A program made the translations under genes and the position numbers. DNA of 64,000 nucleotides from Agelas oroides (taxonomy: Eukaryota > Porifera > Demospongiae > Agelasida > Agelasidae): NCBI GenBank assembly GCA_949130485.1, contig OX422189.1:684220-748219 (forward strand), in the 5' to 3' direction. Shown here one piece after another: positions 22,838 through 36,000 of this stretch (the first letter of the stretch is position 1; every line of letters begins with the position of its first letter). The notes under the pieces were generated by a model. It saw only the letters and a list, made by a program, of their open reading frames with translations. It made no database searches and was not told where the DNA came from.

Positions 22838-23092
22838 TTGTTTCGTGTTTCTGCATGTTATAGCTACCACACAATGGTCATCAGCCAAGCCAAGTTCCCT
22901 CCACTTCTTTCTGTGGAGTCAGGTGGAGTGAGCCAGGGGGAGGAAGAAGACATTGAGGAGGAGTTGATCATGAGGGAGAAGGAGGAGCTGGAGGATACCC
23001 CAGTCCATGCCGCTTGGGTTCAGCTAACAGCAATGTTCGGTAGCAGTCAAAGCATTACAAAGTCATTTTACACTAAAAGTTGTTTTCTATAG
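22838..23092 (+). CDS. Unrecognised open reading frame, possible exon
   Basis: An 84-codon frame containing SQAKFPPLLSVESGGVS and an acidic stretch GEEEDIEEELIMREKEELED. It is preceded by TTTGTTTTCACAG (22815) and ATGTTATAG (22863), either of which could be a splice acceptor. The amino-acid mix is more protein-like than the surrounding DNA. I recognise no family and could not find flanking exons with confidence. It could be part of a small gene between U2 and SAP130, or chance. Confidence 0.25.
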   Translation: MFRVSACYSYHTMVISQAKFPPLLSVESGGVSQGEEEDIEEELIMREKEELEDTPVHAAWVQLTAMFGSSQSITKSFYTKSCFL

Positions 23093-23199
23093 CTCGTTGT
23101 TTCTGGGAGTAGTCTACATTTCAAAACATAGTAACATGCATCAGTACCGTTTAATTGCTGACCGACAACTCGTCAACATTCATACTATGATGTAATTTA

Positions 23200-24020
23200 A
23201 GTCTTTTCCCCTAGCCTCATTCCAGGTCTGAAACTTGGAACGAGGCACGAGGCTATCTTTTTCCCACACAGAGGGCTGCTATATAGATGCCTCCTTGAAT
23301 AAACCACTGGCTAATGTGAAGTATAATTATACTAAAGAAGGGAGGTGCCCATCTCCCTCACCTGGTCATGCCCTTGCTTACATCACTTTCTATATTGCTT
23401 TTGCCATTCATGCCTCATCCTTCTGTAATGCTGTTATATCATCCTCCACCATTTGTATTTAAGCAGCCCCTGCAAAGCATTAGTTGTCCTTGTATATACT
23501 GCAGGTACAATGGTTACCAAGGCGAAAGAAAACAGTGATTGAGTGCACATGGACAGCCCAGATTAGCTGGCCACAAGTGAGCCAACAGACAAAGAGTCAC
23601 ACATTTTGCTTGACAACACCAACAATGATCGAACTTGTGAGATTTGCAAAAATTGCAGATGGATCGAGTTGCTGCTAACCTATTCAGCTCACTGGTTGAA
23701 AGCAAAAAGTACCTTCAGTCCATTTTATAGCTTGGTACTCAAAAGGAAGAGGTAAGGCCAGGCATGCAATCAGAGACCAAATTGTGTCAGTGGTGTTCTG
23801 CTCCAATGCTTGGAGTGGTTTAGTTGGTAAGAGCATCTGATTGACATCCAGAAATTTGGTTGTTATGACACTTAATTCCTCTCCTTTGACAATCTCATAA
23901 CAATGATGCTGATAATATATAGTGAGGAGAGTGCACCGGAAAGAATTAAATTTGGCGATTTTTCGCCAATTCGCCAATTCGCCAATTTGCCAATTCGCCA
24001 AATTAAAAACCTCGCCAAAG
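23200..24020. other. Intergenic stretch with small transposon relics
   Basis: It holds a short TAGCCTCATTCCAGG...GAGGCTA relic (23213-23266). It also holds a copy of the CGCCAA-rich TA-flanked MITE (about 23935-24035), with repeated CGCCAATT and an end near ACTATACAGTA, related to 29909-30305. No gene recognised. Confidence 0.4.
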
Positions 24021-24391
24021 TTTCCCACTATACAGTATGTGATTAGCTGGAGTGCTGTTGAGGTCCAGTGAGTGTACCTTTGAGCAAGGGGAGTGGCTAC
24101 AGTCTGCCGCTGGATCTCTCCAAGTAGGGAGAGTAGCCTCTGGGTGTGTCCCACTGTTTTCCAATAATTTCTGCATGCATGGATGGCACATAATCATGTA
24201 TACAGTGGGCCAGTGCAATATCTGATCCACACAGAGAGGGAGGTAGAGAGGGGCTTGGTGTAGTAGGGCAAGAGAGGGAGTAGAGAGTGCGTGGACAAGG
24301 TGGTATGGTTCCCTCCCTCTTCCTTTCTCTTTTCCTTCTCCCTATACAGTGAGCCAGTGCAATATCTGATCCACACCTTGATTAGATAGCC

Positions 24392-24446
24392 TAGCCTCGT
24401 TCCCAGGCTCTCCCTGCTAAGGAGTGGGAGCCTGGGAATGAGGCTA
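24392..24446. mobile_element. Minimal 55-bp Mutator-like MITE
   Basis: TAGCCTCGTTCCCAGGCTC and its complement CTGGGAATGAGGCTA enclose only about 20 bp. The flanks TAGATAGCC and CAGATAGCC agree at 8 of 9 positions, as expected for a 9-bp target duplication. Confidence 0.65.
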
Positions 24447-25013
24447 CAGATAGCCCACTGCAATGTATTGCAGACTGAGTCCTGGATGAATCTCCATTGA
24501 TTTTATTTTGACTAATACAGGGTTCTGCAGTATCTTTGCAACACTACCTAAAATGCGTCAAGCGAAAAGTGTATTGCGTTCCTTATATGGAAGTCAATGT
24601 CTCACTGCTGAGGCTATGGTTATGTAATGTGACTCATCCTTTATCTAATTATGTGCTATGTAGGAAGTAACATCTTGTTCACAGCCACTTAATTATCAAC
24701 CAAACGCAGCTGGTAACTTCAACGCTTTGCGCTTGGGTGTTGCAAAGATTCTGCAAAACCCTGTACCCCAGGGAGTTATTTGCTAAGAGCAAGAACACAA
24801 CACTTTCAATGATACTTTCAATACAAGCACAGAATGAAGGATACCAAAAGACGTACAGTTTACAAAATACCACAATTGCACAGAATTCCATGTAAGGTTT
24901 GAGAGTAGATATAATACATAAGGGGACACATGTATATTGCTCGTCTTTGACACAGAATAAACACCAGGGGAGGTACAAAATGCTGAGAAGATGAGCCTGC
25001 TATTCGCTGCTTG

Positions 25014-28000
25014 CTAGCTCCGTGATTTTTGTGAAGCTGAGCTAGAAAATGATGAATTAGTGGATTTGTTTGATGAGAACTTTTCTAATAGTTCCGTAAC
25101 TTGTGGCTTTTGATCTAAAACCTGTGAAAAAAAAAGAGGGGAAATATTAATGATACACGGCAGAGCAAAAAACAACAGTTAGCATAAATGAAGAGGTTAT
25201 CTGTTACCAACTTGAGCTTGGAAAACAACTTGCCGACGTTTCAACTGAATGTTCCAGTCGTCATCAAGGCAAAAGTGAAGAAGTGCAAACAAACGTTACT
25301 ATTTATAGCCATGCACTACTGAGGATACGTCATTGGAGGTCAAAGGTCGGTGAGGATTGCTCCTCCCTCCCTGCCTCCTCATCACAGTGGTCCAGCTATG
25401 ATGAGGAGGCAACAAAAAAAAAAAACCCCCAAAAAAACCCAAAAAAACCCAAATAGCTAGCAATTGACTGAAAGTCTGAGAACCATTTCAGATTAGGTAG
25501 CCAATGGTTCTGCATTATGCATCCAAAGCAGAGAAACACACCAAGTTTATTAAGTACCTTTAGCATTTCAGTTTTAGCTTCACCAACGTGCGAGACAATG
25601 CGATTGGATCTGTCTATGTTGCCCTGGGAAACACAGGAAAAGACCATTGTCAACAGGTAAAATTGCTGGTGAATTAATATACCACACAAGTGTTGCAATA
25701 GCCACAAATGCTGACATAAAAATAAATTATTACAATGGTGTGTAAAATCTTGCCAATTTTTCTCCAAAGCCGAGGGGCAACTCCACAACAAAAAGGGTTC
25801 ATGGCTATATTATCTGCTGTCTGTACTGTGGTGGTCAGAAAACTTGATTTTAACTCCTCCCCCCCCAACTCCCTTCCCCTTCCTCCCAACCTTTTATGGA
25901 GATAGTTGGGTCCCCTACCTTCACCAGCTCACTACAGCTCTTCAGGAGCTGTGTGTTGTCTGTGTCGCTGGAGGCGTCTGTGTCGCAGGACCTGCACTGG
26001 TCTAAGTTGTCGACACTGTTCTGAAGTCTCTCCATTGTCTCGAGGATCTCCCCTTCAACCTTGGACTGTGGGTGGGAGGAGAGAGGGAGGGAGGAGAGAG
26101 AGGGGAGGGAGGGAGGGAGGAGAGAGAGGGGAGGGAGGGAGGGAGGAGAGAGAGGGGAGGGAGGGAGGGAGGAGAGAGAGGGGAGGGAGGGAGGGAGGAG
26201 AGAGAGGGGTGGGAGGGGAGGGTGGAGAGTGGAAAGGGAGGAGAGAGGGAGGGAGGAGAGACATAAAAGGAGAGAAGGAAGATGAAGGAAAGCAAGGAAG
26301 GGTAGAAGGGGGTAAGGGGGACAGAAGAGGGGAGGGGAGAGTAGAAATGGAGAGAGAGAAAGGAGAAGAGGAAGGAGGGAGAAGGCAGAGGACAAAGGGA
26401 GGAGGGTAACAAACTAACAAGCTTAAGCAAACCATTTCATCCAGCTGTAAGGCAAAGCGGTGAAGCTTCCACCCTCCTGCCCTCTGCCAGTTGCTTCTCT
26501 TGCTAGCAATGTCGTAGGCCGACACACGTTCTTCCTCTGAGCAGTGGGAGACCAAAGTTGGAAAATGGTGACCAGGGAATCATTCCAAGAGGACAAGAGA
26601 ACTTAAGGAGAGGGAGAAAGGGTGAGTACCTCTGTGCTTGATGTCAGCATGTCTTTTAAAGTGGTTGTGTGCAGCTCGGTGGTATATCCGGTACACGCCA
26701 TTGATGGGGTAAGGAGAGCGACGCAGCTGGGATAGGTAGCGTATCTCAACCCTCTTTGGAGCTGCAAGTGCAAAACACGACCACCACTGAAGATGAATAC
26801 CGAACCTTCATTTACAGGGCTGACAGTAGCCATTTGCCATACTCTAATAGACCAGTAAGTGACATGGGATTGAGACTGGGTGGAAACTAGGTGAAATGGA
26901 ATGAGACTGAGTGGAATGGAATGAAAGTGGGTGAAATGGAATGAGACTGATGGAATGGAATGGGAGTGGGTGGAATGGAATGGGATTGAGTGGAATGCTA
27001 TGAAATTGGGGAAAATGGAATTAGAGTGGGTGGAATGGAATAGTGTACTGGGAATGGAACTTGCTACCTTCTTCACTGCGCTCTGCCTCCTCTAGCCTTC
27101 TACTGCTTCGTGTGGTCATGGTGGTCAGTGGAGGAGGGCAAGGTCTCTCCTCCTGTGTCCCTGGACCCTCTACCAGCGAGGAGGAGGAGGAGGAGGCAGC
27201 CTCGGAACTGATGCTATTGGGAACATTGCTTGCATATTGATCATCATTTGCAACACTGTGTGGGTGTGTGCAGGTGAAGATTATCACAGTTCATTATCGA
27301 TACAGTGTGCATGTACAGTTTATTAAAAATTTAGGGGGAGGGAAGAAAAACGACTCGGTACGAGGCTACCTAATGTAAATAACATCTAAAATGAGTTAAA
27401 ATGAAGCTATTTCTCTAATATTTAGGTCCCAAGGTGTCCGGCTCCTAGCCTCGTTCCCAGGCCTTCCCACCGTCCAGTTTTTGATCGCTTAGAGTATGCA
27501 AAAATGGAGGGGGAAGGCCTGGTATATTTTATCATGTGAATGACGTCAGTGTCTACCTAGGTAGACAGAGGGGGGAAGGGGTCCCCCATGGAAAGAACGA
27601 GCTTGATGCGAGCTTGAGGCCTTATCTTGTAGTTTCTGCCCCAAGCGCTGGAGTTTCGAATGTTTGTGAAGCGAAAAACGTACCGCTTCTGGTTCAAAAC
27701 GAAAAACATGTGCGCAAAATGCGTTCTTTCGATGGGGGACCCCTCCCCCCCTCTGTCTACCTAGGTAGACACTGACGTCATTCACGTGATAAAATATACC
27801 AGGCCTTCCCCCTCCGTTTTTGCATACTGCAAGCGATCAAAAACTGGACGGTGGGAAGGCCTGGGAACGAGGCTATCCGGCTCCACTGTAAATCATAAAT
27901 CCTTACACATTCTGTTTCCTTGGTTTCTTCCTTGGAGATGACATCACGTCAGTAAGCTCTGGCTTCATCGCACTGCCGAGGTGATTATGTGTCCCCTCCC

Positions 28001-31000
28001 CTCCTGGACTGAGGGGAGTACTGTTAAATGTGGGGGCATGGTCACTGGTGGGTGTGGTTACTGCGTGACCCATCATACTTGGTCCCTGCTGCTTAGAGAT
28101 ACTTCTGTGGGTTGGAGCAAGAGCAACAGGTAAGAATTCGAACATGGAGGCTAGGCATCCATAGTAGCCAGCTATTTCAATTTAAGTACAGACCTGCACT
28201 AATCAAAAACTCCACTAGCCAAACACCAAAAATATCATGACTATTTTGCTGTGCATTAAATAGAAATTGCAACCGCTTCAAAACATATTATTTCCCTAAT
28301 CTGAACAAATTCAAATTAGCGAGGGTCTAACTGCATTTATTTCTGGCTACAAGTAAGTTGTGGATATGAGATACGGACCGGTATGTAGCTAAGGCCTCTC
28401 AGTAAAATATGTCCAAGAATCAGTGGGATAAGTTAGTTCCAAATGCCATAAGGTGCAGGGCTTCATGGGGAGGAAAGGGAGGGCATTTGCCCCCCCTTTG
28501 CAGGATTTTGCCCCCCACCCCCTTGGAATTTATAAGTTGATGTGCAAGTACACCAACTTGGATTGTCGTCCCCCAAAGATTTTCAATACTCAATTTTTGA
28601 TGCAGATCAGGAAAACATTATGAATACAAGGCTTGTTGCAGTTACCATCGTATGACAACTTGATTGGTAAATTTAATAACATGAAAATTGGACCAGTAAA
28701 TATCTTATCTAGCCTCGTTCCTAGGCCTCGCCCATTTTTTGTTCTTCGGTCTGCGTTTAGTATAATACATGGAAGCGGAAGAACGGCGAAAAACGGGGAA
28801 GGCCTGGGAACACATATCACGTGGATGACATCTGGTGGACGTAGTGTTGAACACAAACTGAAGAACATAAAAACAGGGTAGGCCTGGGAACACATATCAC
28901 GTGGATGACATCTGGTGGACGTAGTGTTGAACACAAACCAAAGAACAAAAAAACAGGGTAGGCCTGGGAACACATATCACGTGGATGACATCTGGTGGAC
29001 CTAGTGTTGAACACAAACCGAAGAACATAAAAACAGGGTAGGCCTGGGAACACATATCACGTGGATGACATCTGGTGGACGTAGTGTTGAACACAAACCG
29101 AAGAACAAAAAACGAGGTAAGTGTTCTACCGAACATCTCTACATGTAGCTAACTCATCATATTAATGCTCCCAAACTCTCATTAGACTCACCCCAGGGGC
29201 AGTTTGTTGATCAGCGGGGACCCAGTGGAGGGGGAGGGGCTGGTGGATACCGTGCTTGGAGGACCATCCATCTTCCAGTTTCTGCAGAGAGGTTTAATCA
29301 AGTGAGCAATAAAAATACCACTTGTGTGAAAAAAGTTCTACATTTTTGTAGATGAACATCAACACATGTTTGATGGTACAAGAGTACCACTTGTGCAGTA
29401 TATAGTCTCATTCCCAAACCCAGAACCAAACTCAGCATAGATGCAATCTGAGAGGTAAAATCATGCCTGGAACTGTATTTTTGATAAATTTTTTAGGCAG
29501 TCTTGAAAAAATTTTTTTTTGGGGGGGGGGGGGGGGGGGTCACCCTCCTTTACTTGACCAAACATACATACATTTGCGGCATTTGCAGGAATTGAGTATT
29601 TTGTTGTGTATTTCAAGCACATGCCATTAATGGCAGGGCCTCGGCAAATTATGCTCAAAACTTCCTATACTATAGGCCAGCAATTCCTTGAAATGTAACT
29701 ATTATGTTTTGGAGTATGACATATTATGCTCATATTAGGTAATGGTAATTGACCTCTGACCTCTGACCCAAAGCACATGTTTGACTATTAAAAACAGCAT
29801 AGTAGCTGGATAGCAAACTAGCTAGTGAAGCCGAAAACACTTTAACTGTATCTAGACCTGTCTTCTTGTGATGTGGAGATCCAATAAAGAGTATAACAGG
29901 ATATACTACCGTATAGCCGGAAAATTTGACAGGGAATTAAATTTGGCGGTTTGGCGGTCGGGTTGAAACCGCCATATTAAAATCCGCCAATATTATTTTC
30001 GCCCGCAACGCGTAATGACGTAATGCATGCAGTAGCGCTCTTGGCCCCACCCGGCACCCAGAGCCCCTCTACACGAACTGTACATGTAGCTAGCTCGGCG
30101 CTAGCACGCTGCCAGTTATATTTCTCGTAAATTTCCGAACTCACGGCTTTGTACAAGTACCTCGAGCAAGAGGACAGCGATAAACGCACGAGCAGTGTTT
30201 ATGATGACGTAATACGCTGCGAGGCGCCACTGCCAAATTTATTTTTTTTACGCTAGGTTTGGGGCCAAACCGCCAAACTTAATGCCAATATTTCCAGCTA
30301 TACGGTATTATGCTTGCTGAAAGCACTGTATTATGCTCAAATATGCTCCTAAGCTACATGTACCTGTTATGTTTAAAATTATGCTGGCATAATTCACCAA
30401 GGCCTGGGCAGGGTTCATACGCACTTTGTAGAATCTAATGCGCTCAAAACACCTACTTGGATAGACAGACAGATTGGGGTAGCCTTAAAGTTGAATATCT
30501 ATTACAAATGAGCCTTTGTCTAATTATAATGTGGACACACAGCTGCAACTCAATAACCTCGTTCCCAGGCCTTCCCACCGTCCAGTTTTTGATCACTTGG
30601 AGGGGGAAGGCCTGGTCCATTTATCACGTGAATGACGTTGTGTCTACCTAGGTAGACAGAGGGGGGGGGTCCCGATCGAAAGAACGCATTTTGCGCATGT
30701 ATTCTTTGTTTTTAACCAGAAGGGGTATGTTTTTCACTTTGCTAACGTTCGAAACTCCAGCGCTTGGGGCAGAAACTACAAGATAAGGCCTCAACCTCGT
30801 TTTTTCGATGGGGACCCCTCCCCCCCTCTGTCTACCTAGGTAGACACAACGTCATTCACATAATAAAATGGACCAGGCCTTCCCCCTCCGTTTTTGCATA
30901 CTGCAAGCGATCAAAAACTGGACGGTGGGAACAGCCTGGGAACGAGGCTAAGAATATAAACCAGTACATGTATAGTAGCCTCGTTCCCAGGCTCCTCCGC

Positions 31001-32939
31001 TCCGGAACGCGAAATTGAACTTGTGCATGCGGAGAGAGCCTGGTATTTATTCTCACGTGAGAACCCTCAAAAATAGAACGGAGGTAGAACGACCTTAATT
31101 GAGCGTGGGCGTACCCGAGACTCAGAACAGGAAAAAGAGCGAAGGTAGCGGCCAACTTACTACATGTATCTAGTTATCGGGGAGCGAATATCATACACAC
31201 CGAGCATTGAACGCATAGTTGGTTGAATAACGTGCAAAACGTTACCTTTCTGTTTTAGTCCTATTTCGATTACGTCATGCCTACGTAGAAAAGATACCAG
31301 GCTCTCCACGCGTGTACAATTCGCGTTCCGGAGAGCCTGGGAACGAGGCTACATGTATAGTCTATGGTTCCTACACAGCCTCATTCCCAGGCCTTCCCAG
31401 GACTGGGAATGAGACTAGTTCCTACATTAAAAGCTTTGGAAGACTGCCAGAAAGGGCGTCTACCTGTGCATTAGAGAAAAGTAAGAAAGAGAGTTTCGTG
31501 GGTACAGTGCTAACTTACCCATCAAATGCTCTTTTTCTGAGGATTCGAGGACGAGGGGAGGAGTTTCCCTGATTAGGAGACATTGTGAGGCCAGGAGAAC
31601 TAGCCACGCCCATCCCGGGGCCTTGTGACAATGACCCCGTGACCTGAGACGCACCTGAAGGCTGCTGAGTTGAGAGAAGAAGGTACAGCAAGTTAGGCGG
31701 ACAAAGCAGTTTTGTGGTGCATGCAGAGAGTATGTACTCTGGTGTGCGGCCAGATATACCTATGGAAAACCTGTCTGTGTGTTCTTCTTGGGGCTTTTAC
31801 ACAAGTACAGTTTGAACGCAGCCAGCTGACCACACACATGTTGGCAGTTAGCTGGCTTTTCCCCCTCTTGGTGGCTTCAATTACCACAATTAGCATTCCC
31901 ACAAGTGGTCAGGCTGCCCAAGTACTTTGGTTGGCTGCATTCAGCTGATTTATTCTCTGTAGTTATTTTTGGTTGGTCACATGCCTTGATGATGACTACC
32001 TTGTTTTTCTAATTAGTGCCCCCTAGCAATGACCCTTGCAACAACTCATCATGTAGCAAGAATAGAGGAGGGAGGACATGATAGTGACAATTAGTCAATT
32101 AATTTTAGCTACCGTTTGACCGTGTCCTCCCCTGGCTCTTCTGTAGTAAGACATGCATATATATGCGTGTTGCATGTACGCATCTAGTCTGTCAAGCTAG
32201 ACTCCCAGGCAGAGAGATGGTTAACTCAATAGACTAGTGAGCCTCAACTCCTAACATACCCTAAGGGTAGTCTCGGAGCCAGACCCTCGAAAAATTGAAA
32301 AGGAGGGTCTGGTAAATCAGCTGGGGTGGAAGTGTACACTGCGCCTGGAGGCACACTTCCGATTGGCTTTTGATTAGCATTCTGATGTGCCTTTATTAGA
32401 AATACTAACTGCACAAGAACTGTCTTCGCATTTTGCTTCATTATAGAAAGCTGTAAACACCAAGCAGGAAGATTAGAACGCTTATGCGAGTGTCTGGTGT
32501 AGCAGAAGCTCTACTGCCTACGGAAGGTTCAGCAATTAATAAAATTCCTAACATTCCGCAGTGTACACTTCCACCCCGCCCCGTTTACCAGACCCTCCTT
32601 TTCGATTTTTCAAGGGTCTGGTTCTGAGACTACCCTAAGGGCTACTAGGTAAGTATGTGTACATACATGTGTAGAGACACAAGGATGTTGCTTACCCCTA
32701 CATAGATGATGTCAGCGCCCGCCATGGATTGCTGTGACTGAAGGTGGTAAGGAGGGACGGTGGGAGCCGATTGTGTGCACGCCTCCATGATGCCTGGCTG
32801 CAGGTAGCCGGGAGGCATCTGCTGGAGAGTACCAGAGCTAGTGAGAGCGGCGATGTGCTTGCCAGTCAGTCCTGGTACGCTGATGATGATGCCCGAGGCT
32901 ACATCGGCTGTCGTGCGGTCCCGAGGGCCTGTGTTTGTG

Positions 32940-33015
<76 letters not shown>

Positions 33016-36000
33016 GATTTATGCATGAAAATGTAAAGGACAATTGCTGCATGACGATCCTGTTCCAAGGCCTCTGAAAAAGTCTGGGAATGAGACTAAC
33101 CCGTACATGTACCCTTGACTAATCTTCTTATTCCAAGACCCCGCCCCTCCCCAGCTTTTTGTCACTTCCAGTATGGTAACAAGTTCAAGAGAAAACTGGG
33201 GGGGGGGGGGGGGGGGAGGGGGAAGCTAGCTACGTACCTGTTTGCGATGGTAAGCCACCTGGGACTGAATTCTGCACAGGAACTGCGGAAGGCTGAGGAG
33301 GGCTGCAGAGAAGCAAATGAGGTAGCAGATTAGCTAGGGACGTACATGAATATGTGGAGAAGAGTGATTTTAACATGCCGGGTTTTACGAAAGAAACACA
33401 CTGGTCTCATCATTCTATCCAAGAGCGCATAAGAACGGCGGCTCGAGTAAGAGTGTGTAACTCCAACAGAGAGCCCGTAGTCCGATCACAATTATTGAAC
33501 CGCACAGTCACGTGCTTAGCAACAATGCCTTATGTCTACACACAGCTGCGCAGTACGTGTTACTATTTTTAGTACTGGCAATAAATTCCGACCGGTTTCA
33601 AATTTTACCGAGTTTCATGCTCTTACTCAAGCCGCCTGTTCTTATGTGCTCTTGTTCTATCTCTACAGTGCAATGCAAAGCAGCGTAAGTCTGAAATGTG
33701 GCTCATTCACATGTACACTATCTTCATGTGACTGTGACTGTCAGAGTCATTGTATGTACATGTAGGTAGACTACACTATGTACAGTAAGAACAGGACACC
33801 AAGAACCACTAGAGGTTGCTTTACTGCTCAGAGCAAGTTTGTTGGAACATGTGACAAATTAGTTATTGTGCTTGCTACCTGAACTTACCGTTCAAGCCTG
33901 GTTTCTGCATATGAGGCTAAGTATGTGTGTGTGTGTGTGTGTGTGGGGGGGGGGGGGTGGGGGGAGGGAGGGAGGGGAGTCAAGTGTGATACATCACAGT
34001 TATTCGATCAAACATCTATGTCATACATACCACTTGACGAGGGCTCGCCACTGGTTGTGTGAGTGGGTGTGGCCATATTGTGACCCCCCTGGGGCAGACC
34101 TCTCACAAAGTATCCATCAGGGGGGGGTGGGGTACCTCCACGCTTCTGGCTGCTACTTAGTTGAGAGGTAGTTGAAGCATGGCTGGAACCAGAACCTGAG
34201 GGGGCGAAATGAACAACAAACCTGCAATGAAAACTGAACACCTTGAACAATTGAGCAAAGCATGAACAATCAACGATCTCTGAAAAAAAGCCCTAGATGT
34301 TATGTAAAGCATGCACATGCATGTTCTTGGGGCATACTCCCCTATGAAAGCTCATTGTGCATTTGAAATGTGGCCTGGGAATGAGACCAGAAATAACACT
34401 GGAATGAGACTAGAAAAAATCCTGGATTGAGACCAGAAATGACCCTGGAATGAGACCAGAAATAACACTGGAATGAGACTAGAAATAACCCTGGAATGAG
34501 ACCAGAAATAACACTGGAATGAGACCAGAAATAACCCTGGATTGAGACCAGAAATAACCCTGGAATGAGACCAGAAGAGACCATTCTCAAGTATTCAAAC
34601 AAGGGCTGGAGAAAATTGGCTAGGTTTCAACTTCACCAACTTCAACTCAACCAATTCAGAAAGCTTTCTGTACCAACTAGGCTTCTGTAATGGCAGCCTA
34701 CTCAAAGAGGTGGGTGGTGGGTTGAAAGATACAAGGATTGAAGTTACTAATCACTTGCTATTTTGTCCTCCCTGTTGCGCCCCACACATCATCAGGCCAT
34801 CAGCAGAACTCTTAGATGTGGCCCTCAGGCCTTTATGTCTGTTTTGGTATGCAGCTACATTAGTTATTAGTAAACAGTCCAAGTTTACTAATAACTACAT
34901 GTACGAAAGAAGCCCTCTACCAGCAGCACCTTCCCAATGGCAGTGTAGCCTGACAAGAAATCACTTTTCCAGGTATCTGCTCCTCATCTATATAGACACA
35001 TACAAACTGGAACCCCTGTATTCGAAACCACTAAAATGAGGACACCTTTGTACTCAGGACATTTTGCCCTCTAGTTTTGGGACTCAAGGTGTCAGAAATA
35101 CAAGGGTTCCACTTAAGTCTATGAAGCCAGACCATCTCTCACCTAGTCTCGTCCCCAGACCCCACCATCTCACGAGGTGAACCAAGCCCAGGCCATCTCT
35201 CACCTAGTCTCGTCCCCAGACCCTACCATCTCACGAGGTGAACCAAGCCCAGGCCATCTCTCACCTAGTCTCGTCCCCAGACCCTACCATCTCACGAGGT
35301 GAACCAAGCCCAGGCCATCTCTCACCTAGTCTCGTCCCCAGACCCTACCATCTCACGAGGTGAACCAACCCCAGGCCATCTCTCACCTAGTCTTGTCCCC
35401 AGACCCCACCCTCTCACGAGGAGAAATGGTCTGGTGAACCAAGTCGAATTTCTTGGGCTTGCGCACACTTTTGCGACAGTGTCACTTAGTAATGTTCGCC
35501 AAACCCGCTCTAAAAAGAGACAGATACTTAAGTAGATTTAAATTTTTTTTACTGTTGTAAGGGAAGTGCTACTTAATAATTACTGATCTCACAATCTCAT
35601 TGGTCCTTACCACTTTTGGGGAATGAGCCCAAGAAATTTGACTTCGTTCACCAGACCGTTTTTCACTGGGAGGCGTGTGCGTGCCTGGCACGAGACTATT
35701 TCTCACCCTCCAGAAAAGTGAGACTAGCAGATGTAATTAGTATTCATTGTTCACAGCTTGTTTAACTTGCAGTCCTAAAACTGCACCAGTATTAGTCTTA
35801 CATACTGAAGCTAAGGTGCAATGAGTTATACCAATAGGTCCCAATCTAAATGAAACTGGCCCTCGTCCATACAAGTGTAATGAATTTATAAACTGAGGTA
35901 GCCATTTGTACTACACATGGTATAGTGAGTACTATTGGCATGTGACAGGAGGGGATTCCCCTTTCAGTGATACCATGGTTACCAATGATGATGCAACACA

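Noticed and set aside
25906-26409. Overlapping long frames on both strands rich in Gly/Arg or Ser/Pro/Leu
   Set aside because: Products of GA-rich tandem repeats; the true coding part is SAP130 exon 13 (26065-25919).
26603-27076. Minus-strand frame reading TTTLKDMLTSSTE across SAP130 exon 11
   Set aside because: Wrong frame: the phase from exon 10 gives NHFKRHADIKHR, which matches the SAP130 C-terminal domain.
29518-29539. Poly-G run as a G-quadruplex regulator
   Set aside because: A single homopolymer next to a T-run in an intron; more likely a mutational or sequencing feature.
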